NCBI RefSeq assembly: GCF_019097595.1
Contig: NC_080710.1
Span: 11,647,280 to 11,711,279 of the forward strand
Source of the DNA: Hemibagrus wyckioides
Taxonomy: Eukaryota > Chordata > Actinopteri > Siluriformes > Bagridae
DNA: 64,000 nt
Direction of reading: 5' to 3'
Shown: positions 24,677 to 36,750 of the stretch, one piece after another
How the letters are laid out: every line of letters starts with the position of its first letter
How positions within the stretch are numbered: position 1 is the first letter of the stretch
Position numbers and translations under genes: made by a program
Notes under the pieces: model-generated
Told to the model about the DNA's origin: nothing
Seen by the model: the letters and a program-made list of their open reading frames with translations, nothing else
Database searches by the model: none

Positions 24677-27600
24677 ATGAGCGGCTCGGAGGTGTTTCAT
24701 GAGAAGCAGAGGTTGGAGCTGTGTGCTATTCACGCCCTGAACAACGTGCTGCAGGAGAGAGTGTTTACCAAGGAAGCGGCTGATGATATCTGCAAGCGGT
24801 GAGAGCACTATAAGTTTATGTATATGCATGCATGTAAACATTAATTAATTATTTACAACAACAATCTGTTTCTGTTTGAGCTTGATACTAATGTAGCTGC
24901 TTGCTTTTAGACGCATTAACCATATAATGATGGTCTGAGGTATGGTCAGAGTATCACCGAAAATCATGTCTCAAAAGGTAGAAGGAAAACCAAAAGTTCT
25001 GTTTTTTCTTAGAATGATTATAAAAACCTCTTCCACTGGCAGATTTATTACACTGTCACTGAAAGAAAGAGTTTTGCTGTGAGTCTTATTTAACTTTTTG
25101 GGATTAATTGAATAAGTACATCATCCAGGTGCGTAAAGTGCACTTCTTCTTGTTGCACCTTTCAGCGTGAAAGCACTATTCACACTATTTATACTACCAA
25201 ATGGCATACAATAGTGTATAAATATGTGATTTGGGACCCACCTAACCAAATTGCTTTGCTTTTTATAATCTCATTCCTTATTGAAGTCCCTCTCTGTCTC
25301 ATGTTGAGCCTGCCGTCTTAGCTGCTATCAGAGAAGAGGGTGCCAAAAAAACCCACACAGGCACAGAGTTCAAGTAGCAAGTAGTACTGAGACAAGTTTT
25401 TATACGAAATGAGAACAAGACACTGATATTCAGAACCAGAAAAGCCGGTTTAAATAGAAAAATACCATCAAGTGGCAGACAGTTTGCACATAATCTACAT
25501 GTTCTCTTAAGATAATGAAATGACGCTTCAAACGTATGGGTACAAGATGTGATATGGTCACTGTGACATTGTCCCTAATCTTTTATGTACATGACAGGAA
25601 TGCAGAGAGGTCTAACAAGGCCATCTGCAGGAGGTGGGTCACACTTATACAGAGACAAATTGGGAAAAAGGACATGTATGCATAAAGAGTTGAGTGGTGG
25701 GCATGCCCATATACACCAATCAGGCATAATGTAAAGAGCAGTGAGAGGTGAAGGGAATAACACTGATTATCTCCACATCATGGAACCTGTTAGTGGGTGG
25801 GATATATTAGGCAGCAAGTGAACATTTTCTTCTCAAAGTTGATGTGTTAGAAGCAGGAAAAATGGGCAAGCATTAGGATTTGAGCGAATTTGACAAGGGC
25901 CAAATTGTGATGGCTAGACGACTGGATCAGAGCGTCTCCAAAACTGCAGCTCTTGTGGGGTGTTCCCCGTCTGCAGTGGTCAGTATCTATCAAAAGTGGT
26001 CCAAGGAAGGAACAGTGGTGGACCGGCGACAGGGTCATGGGCAACCAAAGCTCAGTAATGCACATGGAGAACGAAGGCTGGCCCATGTGATCTGATCCAA
26101 CAGAAGAGCTACTGTTGCTTATATTGCTGTAGAAGTTAATGCTGGTTCTGATAGAAAGGTGTCCGAATACACAGTGCATGACAGGTCAGGGCTATTTTGG
26201 CAGCAAGGGGGACCAACACAATATTAAGCAGGTGGTCATTATATTGTGCCTGGTTGGTGTATAGGTAATAATATTTATCAGATTGTACCACTGCAAAAAA
26301 TTTCAAGCCACTTCCATGAAGCATTGTCATTGTCACTGGATTGTCATCATGAATGATAGAAAGAAGGTCGCTTAAACAAAGAGTTGCTGTGAGGAAAGGC
26401 TGTGTGCTCAGACCAAACTACAGTGCTACAATACTGTGTACTTCAGCCCCACATCAGTTGTCATCATCAGTGGATTTTTCATGGATGTCCACTTCTCAGT
26501 TTGTTGTTTGATATGCTTGACATGGTTCCTGGTTCCATCGCCGCCTTGTGACAGCTTCCTTATCTAAGTAAGATAATGTGCAGCGCTGCATAGCCAACAA
26601 CAGATAGTAGTTTTGTTTACTTTTGGCTGTCAGTGGCATGTTCTCCTGTGTGTTTGATAGCTGTTGTGATACAGTTGTGGTGGATTATACAGCTAAAGGG
26701 GTTTCAGTGCAGTCTGCATCTGCTGCACAGAGAAACAGATGTTGCTGGAGTATGATTTAGGTGAACTCCAAATATTTGTAGATAAAAATAAGTATTATAG
26801 ATAATAATTGTTTTATATAATTGTAATTATATTCATCGTGGTCAGTCTTTTTTTTTTTTTTTTTATGACAAAGACCTTTAGAGAATACTTCATATTTTCA
26901 TGTGCCCTTGATATTTACATTAATTTCTGTCATTCTGTTTCCCAGTTAATGGTAAAGGACATTGAACACGCATAGTGCAGCAGGATACTGTGTTTTTGAA
27001 ATGGTGAAAAATAAATCACACAACATGGGCTAATTTAAAGTCATTTGTATGATGTCTGGTCTACAAAAGTGTCGTCGGCCATCTTGACATTTTTCCCAAG
27101 CCCTTTTAGCCCCGACCCGCTTCTGCTACGTGAGCAAGGCTGCGAGCACTGAGTGCATGAAGAGTTCAACATTCCACACTCAAGAATAAAAATACTTGAA
27201 GTGCACTTCTTCTTGCTGGAATTTTCACTGTGAACACACTACTCACTATTTATGGTGCAAAGTATAGTGCAGAAATATGTGATTTAGGAGGCATCTAATG
27301 AAATTGTTATGCATGTTAACCTCTTTTATTTTCCTTTAATTGTAACATCGCTATAATGTCAAGCTGCATCCATAAAGTATTGGCACTGTCTCTGAATCGT
27401 CATCATGGATGTTGTAACAGACTAACATTCATATTTGTGAATGAATCTGATGAAAGAACTGACTTCTTTTTCTTTTCTTTGCTTTTCAAACTATCTTTGC
27501 CCCAGTAGTCTTGCTCCTCAGTGCGTGGTGAACCCGCACCGCTCTGTGCTGGGTACGGGGAACTATGACGTGAACGTGATTATGGCAGCTCTCCAGAGTC

Positions 27601-29667
27601 GTGAATTGGCTGCAGTGTGGTGGGACAAACGTAGGTCAGTTTGTTCATCAGTTCCACAAAAACAATTAACCTTTTTACTCGTACATCTATTGCGGATCTT
27701 GTTCATCTTGCAACTGTAAAAATTGTGACTTTGCGCCGTATGTTTCTTCTCTCGTCGCAGGTCAGTGCAGAGTCTGTGTCTGGAGAAGGTGCAGGGTTTT
27801 ATTTTGAACGTCCCGTCACGGGTGTCGCTGGGGATCGTGTCCCTCCCACTGAGACGCAGGCACTGGCTAGCAGTTCGACAGGTCAACGGACAGTACTACA
27901 ACCTGGACTCTAAGCTTAAGAGTCCTGTCTGGATCGGAGGAGAAACAGAACTTAGGTGAATTTCGAGCATGTAAAGCTAACAAAAAAGTTGAAATGTAAA
28001 AATCCACCTGAGATTAGCAGGTAATTCAACCACAACAAATAGCCTTTTCTGGAACCTGATGTGACTGTGTGACTGGCATTGTCCAGGACAACACACACTG
28101 CCTTTACAGCCATGCTTTTGTTCTTGCTGAATAACAATGTTCTTTATAGTTCTTTGAGGCTCAGCTCACACTGTAATGATAAACCATTATTTAGACATAA
28201 CCTTATTTTAAATAGTTTAGAATTTGAAAGTCTAACCAAGAAATATACATCATTATGTATTTTATAATATACCTAATATACAGTATATCTTTTGCATATT
28301 TATCTCAGTACAAGATGTGGCTTGTTGAAATTTAAGTACTGGAAAACCTTGACAGTAGCCATTTATCAAGAGGTGCTTAAAAAGTGCTTGAATGATAAAA
28401 GTCCATAAATTTGATATCACTTAAAGCACGGAACACTTAAACACGATCAAAATATGACGCACTACTGAAGCCTTTCCCCCTCCTCCCATTATTCGCTCGC
28501 TTATTTTGACAGACAGCTCCTGTAACTCACTTGGAGTTTCCTGATGTTATAGTGAACATAACCCAATGCCTGGAGAAAGGCAGCATGTACAAATTTCACT
28601 TTTTGGAGACACAACAAAAGTGCATCATGCCTGTTATTAATTTATTAATATAGATATAATAAATATTAGTAAATATCTAAATATTTTATTTCTTTTATTT
28701 TATCCAGAAAAGGCAAAAATCTTTGGCGCTCTAATTAAACCCCATGCCATGTATTTCTGTTATACAGTTAATACTAGCCTAGTGACTCTGAACAGATTTA
28801 CCCTCCAAGTTCACTCGACTTTAATAAAGCAGTTCATTCAAAGTCCTATTAGGATCTGTAAGGATCTTGAATATTGTAAGTTTCACAAAGATTTAGGTTT
28901 TTGTATAGAACCCTTTTTTTTTTTTTCCTTTACCAGTGTGCCGTTCTGTCGGCGGAATGGAAATCGACTTTCAATCAGTATGAACAAATGAATAATTTTA
29001 TCGCAGCATGTCTGATATTTAATTAGTCAAATTAGTTGTTGCCTTACAGCTTGAGATGTTTTTACCCCTATCTGGATAACAGAATTTCTGAAATGTAAAT
29101 TTTAGATGCACCTAGAGAGCAGAAATGGGTTTTATATAACTTACTTTGAAGCTATAAACATTTATGTAAAAAAAAATATATTTTTTTTAAACTTGTCCAT
29201 GAATATATTGCCCCTAATAGGCAAGGTAAAACAGAATATAATAATGAAAAATTAAAAATTCTTAAAGCCCTGAGTGTCTATTTTCATATGAGTCATTAAC
29301 CACCACTATGGAGTGTGACATGACAAAGAGATTCAGTGCAGAAAATGAACATGACAAAACAGGAGGAAATTCTATTTTTTAAGTCTCTGGTAAAAAGGGT
29401 TAATTGCTGTTCTGTATCATGTTGTTAGGTCTATGTCAGTAATGGTGATTTAAACTGTAATAGACTAGAAGAAACGGTGCTCAGTGTATCAATCCATCTG
29501 TAAGCTTGTATTATTTACCCACAAATGCTTTTGTCTCTCATGTTTACATCTCCAGGCAGTTTCTCAGTGAGCAGTTGTCTCAGGATGTTGCCGAGATGCT
29601 TCTCGTAGTCCAACGAGAAGTAGAAGAGGACGGAACGTGGCTTATTTCAGATGACCGGGAGAACTGA
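24677..29667 (+). CDS. josd2: Josephin domain-containing protein 2, deubiquitinase
   Basis: Coding exons: 24677-24798, 27506-27634, 27761-27955, 29556-29667. They sum to 558 nt (185 aa; human JOSD2 is about 188). All introns are GT-AG and phases match. The whole protein is a Josephin cysteine-protease domain, the ataxin-3/MJD family of deubiquitinases. Visible catalytic features: Cys16 in [12 protein letters not shown], His118 in RRRHWLAVR, and the Asn131/Asp133 region in [21 protein letters not shown] in exon 3 is a family signature. The C-terminus [15 protein letters not shown] matches JOSD2 and the N-terminus is short, as in JOSD2. The ATG at 24677 is used because [16 protein letters not shown] aligns with the family start and a stop-free upstream extension is lacking. 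Exon 2 starts in a TG-rich tract. Intron 2 holds a Tc1-like relic (25712-26263). Identity is near certain. Confidence 0.95.
25712..26263 (+). mobile_element. Tc1-like relic, family A, copy 7, with transposase N-terminus
   Basis: Both termini are present (tacaccaatcaggcataat to ggttggtgtata). An open frame at 25880-26095 encodes 71 residues of the transposase DNA-binding region (helix-turn-helix [16 protein letters not shown]). The catalytic DDE part is deleted at the same 'cagtgcatgac' junction as copy 3. It lies in josd2's first coding intron. Confidence 0.88.
25880..26095 (+). pseudogene. Transposase N-terminal remnant (Tc1-like HTH only)
   Basis: The remnant begins [25 protein letters not shown] residues, then a paired-type HTH with [18 protein letters not shown] and a GRP-like basic patch (RRQGHGQPK). 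All three catalytic acidic residues are absent, so it cannot be an active transposase. Nothing indicates use as a host protein. Confidence 0.8.
27956..29555 (+). other. josd2 last intron
   Basis: This 1.6 kb intron has donor CTTAG|gtgaat and acceptor catctccag|G. I recognise no repeat family, RNA gene or coding exon in it. Confidence 0.7.
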
Positions 29668-30265
29668 AATCTCAGGAAGTTCACTCGGACTGTTCATGCA
29701 CAATGCGAAAAGTATTGTTCTTTTTAAATCAGGACAGTCCTGTGCAGAGCTGCACTACCAAAGAGGAAGGAAGCACTCCCAGATGGTCACACATACACAC
29801 AGAGAAGGCTGATTGAATGGTTAATATAAGACACATTTCTGCTGTAAATGATTTTTTTATTTAAAACAAACAAACAAACAAAAAAAAAAAGGATTCAGGC
29901 CGGATCGCTGTACACGTACAGCTGCATCACCTGCCTCTCTTCCTTCTTCTGCTCATTTCTCTCAGGATAAGTGCTTGAGTTTTAAAAATAACATTTGAGC
30001 AGTCTTATTTGTTCTGCATCTATGCACTGCACTGCTGAAATTGATGAAGGTGTGTATCTAACTATGCACAGAAATGCTACAACAGTCTTTTGTAAATATA
30101 ATTAAAGTCGCTGATCATCCAGCTCGGCATATTTCAGGGGAAACTTTTTCTCCTGACTCTTCTTTTTATTTGCTTGTGTGGTTTTTTTCCTCTCTGTTTC
30201 TTTATATCTCAGAGGATACAAGTGGAATGAAAATATTCACTAATAAAGTGACTGTTATTTAAAAA
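29668..30265 (+). other. josd2: josd2 3' UTR
   Basis: The region follows the josd2 stop codon. The consensus polyadenylation signal AATAAA at 30242-30247 is followed by a tga/ctg-rich stretch, giving a 3' UTR of about 0.6 kb. A caaa-repeat and A-run lie at about 29870-29891. Confidence 0.6.
30242..30247 (+). terminator. josd2: josd2 polyadenylation signal
   Basis: Canonical AATAAA in the context ctAATAAAgtgactg, about 575 bp after the stop codon. It is the first strong candidate on the coding strand. Confidence 0.55.
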
Positions 30266-30372
30266 ATAATGACGTTTCCTCAATCTGTGACAGCTGTAGT
30301 CTGTACAGTGCTTGCATCAGTGTCATGACATGTCACTTATTAAGTAAACATTAAATTAGCCAAATCGGGTAG

Positions 30373-30590
30373 AAGAAGAAGCCTTTATTTATTTGTCATA
30401 TATACATTACTGTACAGTCAGATGAACTCATATACCAGCTTGTTAGGAATCTGGGTTCAGAGCATATGATACAGCGTCCTTGAAGCAGAGATGGTTAAGG
30501 GCCTTGGCAGTGGCAGTGCTGGGGCCTGAACCCTGACTTTCCAGTCAACAACCTAGAACCTTTAAGCCACCACTGCCCTGAAACTGTAAA
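30373..30590 (-). mobile_element. tRNA-derived SINE, family 1
   Basis: It starts gaagcctttatttatttgtc and ends at 'taagccaccactgccc'. It is the reverse complement of the copy at 54752-54990, which has clear pol III boxes. Confidence 0.75.
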
Positions 30591-30908
30591 AATTCTAGCA
30601 CTTTTTATATGTGGTTCCACCAAAATGTGGACTGTTCCAGACTGTCTGAATCAAATGCCAAAATAATCTCCATTGATTGTGTTGAAGCTAAAAACCCTGA
30701 GAAGCTAGTTGGAGCTAAAAACGGTTATAAAACTGGCCTACAGACTTGCACAATTCTCCTTTTTTTCTTTTAAATATCATGCATTTTTAAAGATTCTTGT
30801 AGTTGGCTATTTTAGGACACTGTATAAATGGACTACAGCTTCTACACTATTCTAAATCTCCATTTCATATACCTTAGAAGTGGGAAGTTGGCAGTCAGAT
30901 TGTAAAAG

Positions 30909-31237
30909 CTAGTATGTCAATTTCATTTCATTTCATTGTCTGTGCCACTTATCCGACCTATCCTGTGAGGCTGTGCCTATCTCAGGCATCAAGGCAGGAT
31001 ACACCCTGGACAGAGTTCCAACCAATCACAGGGCACGCATATTCATACACTACGGCCAATTTAGAGACTCCAAACAGCCTAGTAGCATGTGTTTGGACTG
31101 TGGGAGGAAACCAGGGCACTCAGAGGAAACCCACCAAGCATAGGGAGAACATGCAAACTCCACACACAAGACTCGAATGCAGGACACTGGAGGTGTGAGG
31201 CAAACGTGCTAGCCACTGTGCCACCTAGTATGTCAAT
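30909..31237 (-). mobile_element. Retroposon flanked by a 13-bp target-site duplication
   Basis: The body 30922-31224 matches a common fish interspersed repeat (ggatacaccctggacagag, gtttggactgtgggaggaaa, agaacatgcaaactccacac). It is bounded by perfect direct repeats ctagtatgtcaat at 30909-30921 and 31225-31237. The ttcat-repeat next to the left copy reads (atgaa)n on the minus strand and would be the 3' tail. Confidence 0.85.
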
Positions 31238-31832
31238 ATATTGATTAATTTAAAGCAAATATATTTTGTTGTGCTTATGAACTATTCATTTAAAGGTAAG
31301 AAGTGCTACTTTTTTTTTTACTGATATACTATGCACAGTCATGCTGATTTGATGTCACTTGTCATTTGCTGAACTCTCTCAAGTTCCCAAGTAGGAATTC
31401 TGAGCTGTCTTTTCTTCTGGTTGGAGGACAGGAATGATGAGTTGTGAACCCTTATATATAATAAATACAGTATAAATATCACATGGTCAATAGGTGACTG
31501 CTTAGCAATGGGCCAAAACATTCAAGACACAAAGCCAATCAAGGTCATGGGGCATCTGTGGCAGACTGTACAGGTGACTGAGATTTTCTGCTACAAGCTA
31601 GAGGGACAGCACCAGAGATTAAAACAGTACAAAAAAAGAAATAATGGAGTAGATGTCAAACTGCTACATCTTATTGACCTTATGCTACTCATTGCAGAAC
31701 CTAAGGAATCCATCAAGGCTTTGCAACAAACAATGAGTCTAGACACACGTTTAATTTTTTTTTTTATTATTTTACATCTGCTTACATCTGTGCTGAATCA
31801 CAGAAATGGTCATGAGCTTTTCTGCAAGAGTG

Positions 31833-31898
31833 TATGGGCCTTGCTACCATGAGTGCATGGGCCTTGCTACCATGAGTGTATGGGCCTTGCTACCATGA
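31833..31898 (+). repeat. 23-bp tandem repeat, 2.9 copies
   Basis: Unit tatgggccttgctaccatga plus gtg, at 31833, 31856 and 31879, nearly identical. Confidence 0.9.
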
Positions 31899-31984
31899 AC
31901 CTGAATCCTGCATGTAGCTTATTTAAAAAAGCATACACAGTTCTGCCATCAATCAGGACCCAAAAGAGCTTCCTTGCTCTGTCT

Positions 31985-32202
31985 TCAAGAAGAAGCCTTT
32001 ATTTTTCACATATACAGCACACTGAAATTGTTTTTCATTGCAGATCCCATTTTAAGAGGCTGGGGTCAGAGTTCAGGGTCAGCCATGATACAGCATCCCC
32101 AGTGAAGAGAGGGTTAAGGGCCTTGCTCAAAGCTTGGTGCTGATGGGCCTTCAATCCCTGGCCTTCCAATCAGCTATCCAGGGCCTTAACTGTTTCAGCC
32201 AA
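31985..32202 (-). mobile_element. tRNA-derived SINE, family 1
   Basis: It starts agaagaagcctttatttttc, contains gagggttaagggccttgctc, and ends 'agggccttaactgtttcagcc'. The same family lies at 30373 and 54752. Confidence 0.8.
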
Positions 32203-32689
32203 AAATATATTTAGATATCTCTCGAGTAGAGGAATTGTTAATTGGTAATAGATTTGAAGTTATTTATGTGTAGAATTCCAGCTTCTATATAGTGAATAGC
32301 GTAATCCACTACTAACGATGGTCTCAAGTAGTGGTCAGACCATTTTAGTGGCAAGAGTGGAGCTGGTGGCATTTCTGCCGGTAGGTGGCTCATCTCTGGC
32401 TGATGTTCCACACCATCAAAAAACAGACAATGGAATCAGTCTATGATATGTCTCTTATCATGTGATTACTGAGGGTGTGAGTAGGCCAAGTGAAAGATGG
32501 GATTGTTCTTTGACTCTTGCCAGTACCAGAAGCTCAGTTTGGTCCCCTCAGTGCATAGCAAGTTATTATGAGAGGCCATCTCAGATAAAGAAATGTTGTC
32601 CGATCAAATATTGGACTTATTACAAGTTAGAGTTGCTCGCCTGCAGAAGTCTTCTGGCATATGTAATACTGATGAATGAATGTGGCATG

Positions 32690-33000
32690 GAGCAGCATGG
32701 TGGCTTAGTAGTTAGCACTGTTGCCTCACAGCAAGAAGGTCCTGGGTTCAAATCCTTGGTTTACTCTGGGTACTCCTGTTTCTTCCCACAGTCCAAAAAC
32801 ATGTACATTAGGTTGATTGGTAATTCTAAATTGTCTCTGTGTGTGTGGTTGTCTGTCTATATGTGGCCCTGTGATGGACTGGTGACCTGTCCAGGGTGTA
32901 CCTCTGCCTTTTGCCCAATGTGTGCTGGGATAGGCTCCAGCAGATCCCTGTGACCCTAATTAGGAATAAAGTCGGTATTGAAAATGGATGAAATGAGGCA
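32690..33000 (+). mobile_element. tRNA-derived SINE, family 2
   Basis: A perfect pol III A box TGGCTTAGTAG lies at 32701-32711 and a perfect B box GGTTCAAATCC at 32745-32755. A body common in fish genomes follows (ttcttcccacagtccaaaaa, ctgggataggctccagcag) with a 'gaaaatggatgaaatg' tail. It is not a functional tRNA: the cloverleaf is degenerate. Confidence 0.85.
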
Positions 33001-34745
33001 TGTGATCCTTCTATAAGTCTAATAACAAACCTTGCATTTATATTATTGCAATATAGCTCTCCCTGTGATCCTTCTGAAGGTGGGGAGCCATGGCTTCTCC
33101 TGCATTTGACTTACCTCAGAAGTGGGACATCAGGCTTCAGAATAAAAAAAAAAAAAAGTGCTACTTTGCCATTGTCGAACTTTGTGTCTTTAGTTTTTAC
33201 TACTCTGAGGTCATGAATTACAAATTCCAACTGCTGTGTCCAGCATCACTGAGCACACAGCTCATCCTGCTCTATAGCCTCAACTATAAGGTACTTTTAT
33301 AGGCCACTATATTGACCAAAATGTTGTTTACATACTTTACAGTATCGACTGAACCTTCATAAAACATTAAACCAAAACTAGCTGATTTTTATGGTGCCAT
33401 GCTGTGTTATGGTTATTTAGTAAGTCCTTTTGTATTACAGGAAAAGCTTTTTAGAGTTAAACCAATAGAAAGGTTTTAAATTCTGCTGTCATTTCCATAA
33501 CAGAACTCAAATGGCAATGGTTTGGTAGTTTACTTAAAGTTTAATGAACTGATGTTGGAGTAGTGATATGACAAATTTAAAAAAAAACAAAAACTTCTTT
33601 TCTACATCATGCCACAAAACACACACAAAGGGTCTGATTATTCCATCTTTGTTAGTTTTATTTTTATTTAGTCTCAGTAGTGAAAAAGTAGGCCATTCAA
33701 AGGAGCATTAAAACCATAGAAACACAGGGCTATTGGATTAATAAGAGTAGGATAGGAAAGGGCAGGATTAATGCAATGGCAAATTGAGTATATTTATATG
33801 TGTATACATACACACAGAACATCTCAAGAGGACCCTGAATCACCCCCACACACACACACCGACATAACACACAGTGTTTGTTTCTTACTTGTTTCAAGTG
33901 AGAGAACAATCCTGCAAATTAGGGTGGATACACTTCAACTAGTCAGCACATTTAGCACTAATCTGTGAACAAAACCTATCACTAGAACTTCTGATGTTAT
34001 TAAAAATAAATGACTTGACAGTAAATTTGCCTGGTTGAGACTGACATTATCAGGCCAAAATAAATGCAGATATTTTTTTTTACTTCAATGATCAATCTGT
34101 ATAGTATTACTTTACACGTAAAAATGTAATTATTTGTAGAAACGTGAAAATAAAAATAGGCACATTTGCACAAATTTGTGCATTGGACCACTGAATATTT
34201 TGCAGGAATATTCACTTTCTCTATAGGTCATAAATAAATTATGATTTATATTAGATGGACAATCTATTTATAATTTTAAACAACTGTTATCAATATATAT
34301 ATTTTTTATTTATATATTAGATTAGATTTTTATTAGGTGATTTATTAGGAATGATTTTATTTATTTCTAAATCATTTTTAAGCTGTAACATTATTTCTAC
34401 AGATATATTGTTTTTTAGAACATTGACCCTAATTTGCAGACGTGTGCTTCATCATTAAGAAAACAGTATTATTGCTGTGTACATTATGGCTACTGCACTG
34501 CAGTCAGTGGCAGACGTTGTTTGGCTGCAATGCTGTCGGGGAAATTTTTATTTCTGTACGTAGCCGAAGCTTGAGAGGCTGGAACAACCGTAGCTCTCTC
34601 GTTATCGTCCTTATTTTTGAGCATCAAAGTGCATTAACCCTCAAACATACAGAATTTACAGTGAATATACTATATTCGTATCATATAGTAATGTGGTATT
34701 TTATATAGTATCAGAGGGTATGCAAGATAATACACAATAGCCATC

Positions 34746-34803
<58 letters not shown>

Positions 34804-35545
34804 AAAAAAAGGTCAAATATTTAGAAAACAAAACAAAACAAAACTCCAGTGCCCATTGAGCTGTCATACAGAAAAATTGTGCCATTATTTTCATGTGTTT
34901 GTGACTTAGCATACAATATAAAAAACCTCCAAAACAAAGTAGTAATACATTTAAAAATAGAGTAATAAAGTAACGTCAACCTGGTAACGTCAGTACCATC
35001 CGCTTTCCTGTCTCCAGTCAACAAGACACTGAACAGGTTGGGGCGTCTTACACAATTCAGACTCATATCAAACTTTCGTTTGGTTCTTTCTTCTTTTAAA
35101 ATCGCACTGGTCCTGACGTCCTGCAGGTTTTTTTTTTTTTTTTTTTAACACATCTAGCATTCCAATGTCTTTTAAATTAGTCTCTCAGTAAAGTGTCCAT
35201 CCATATTAAAACTAAACATTTGCTATATATATAGAGATATATCATTTTTTTTAATACTATACATACAAATTAGCGCGAGTACAGGTTCCTTGAATGGGCA
35301 GGGTTGGGGTGTGATTGACTACCCGTATAGCCTGTCAGCATGCTGGGAGAGTACTGTACTTTCACATGACCACAATGGGATTTGGACAGACATGGCGCCA
35401 CACAGACAGACAGATCCAGGAGGAGACAGATGCAAAAAAACAAACAAACAAACAAAAAAAAGACAAGAAAAGCAAATGTCAGTACGCAATGAATGAACAA
35501 TCAAAGTTGCAAAACTGTATAAAAGGAAATATATATTTGTAGGGC
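33001..35545. other. Intergenic, nothing recognised
   Basis: AT-rich sequence between the SINE cluster and the ttyh1 3' end. It includes a (TA)n run at about 34757-34800 and an uninterrupted T-run near 35128-35146. No gene seen. Confidence 0.6.
34757..34800. repeat. (TA)n microsatellite
   Basis: A pure alternating TA run of about 22 units. It is self-complementary, so it could extrude as a cruciform. Confidence 0.9.
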
Positions 35546-36750
35546 TTTATTTTCGTGTCAGTGCAAGAGGAGTTTACTTGTTTTAACACCTGAGTGTTGT
35601 AGGTTTTGACTGTCTGCAAGACAATCTGTGCTATGTAGTTATTTTCATGGTTATAAATGATCAGGGGAAGCAGTGTAACACATTTTGGCCTTCCGGGGTC
35701 CCATCCTAACAGCTACGGTATTTTTTTACTAAACAGCTGCTTCATCCATCTAACTAAATTCAACCGAACTGTAGTATCAATTAAATCCTAGCTATTGAAG
35801 GCAAACCTTTTAGGTTTAGTCATAAACCTACTAGAAATCCATGCAAACTCACTGGAATAAATAACATTATGGGATTAGATTAAAAAAACACATACTCATA
35901 ATTCACTCTATTAGCCACAAATATCAGTTCGTACTGCACTTCCTATACAGTCGATCTGCTTTGTACATTCACTTCCTCTTATGATCTTCTGTTATGTTTT
36001 GTCAAAAGCTCTCCCAAAAGATCTCACCTAAATATCTAATACCCCTACATATAGATATATACACAGAACAGTCATAGCTTTAAATTGTGATTTTTTTGCT
36101 ACTGTTGGAGCAAAAGAAATGCCATATCCTTCTGTCTTTAACCCTATTTATTAGACATTATGCACATTTTACGTTTTGCATTTTTATCTCTGTAGTTTCC
36201 TGATTTCAGATGGCTCAAGAGTTTATTAAACTACCACTACAGCATCAATATAAAATCTAATGTCAGCGAAGTCACATTTGCTGTACGTTCAGACAGCCAG
36301 CTGGTTATTTACCACTAATGTTTCTATGAAATCTGTACAGTGATTGTACAGAGATGATGCCATGATCTCATGCCTTGATCACGAAAATAGGGCCCATAAT
36401 TGCCTATTATCAGAACTCAGGGCTAAATCATAATATAATTCATTCATTTCATTTAGATATTGTTTTACTAAAACAACCATGTCATGTTCACATTTGCATT
36501 TACAAAGAAATTCATATATGGCATCTTTAACACACTGAATAGATTTTTAACTTGGACTTTGTTTGAGGGTCACTTTTTAAGAAATGCTATAATCCATTCA
36601 CTAATGTATAAAAAACAGCACAGGGCAGGAATTAAAGTTTAAGCCACTGCTTGCAGGTTTATAAAGCCCTTTTGTGGGAGAGGGAAAAATACACCATCTA
36701 GAACCAGTTAGAACCCTGGTATAGATAAAAACTAATGGGAATGCCATGAG
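35546..36750 (-). other. ttyh1: Candidate ttyh1 3' UTR
   Basis: Downstream of the ttyh1 stop codon, minus-strand AATAAA signals occur at 36152-36147 and 35551-35546, giving 3' UTRs of about 0.6 or 1.2 kb. No other gene is recognised here. Confidence 0.4.

Larger units (their letters stand above)
24799..27505 (+). other. josd2 intron between first two coding exons
   Basis: This 2.7 kb intron has donor AAGCG|gtgaga and acceptor ttgccccag|T. Apart from the Tc1-like relic at 25712-26263 it shows only unique-looking AT-rich sequence, including a T-run near 26850. Confidence 0.7.

Noticed and set aside
31508..31852. 114-codon open frame next to the 23-bp tandem repeat
   Set aside because: No similarity recognised; it ends in a T-rich low-complexity stretch and has no gene context.
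32701..32755. Possible tRNA gene (perfect A and B boxes)
   Set aside because: No proper acceptor stem or anticodon arm, and it continues into a SINE body, so it is tRNA-derived and not a tRNA gene.
32462..32953. 163-codon open frame
   Set aside because: Its second half is the family 2 SINE (pol III boxes at 32701-32755) and its first half resembles nothing known.
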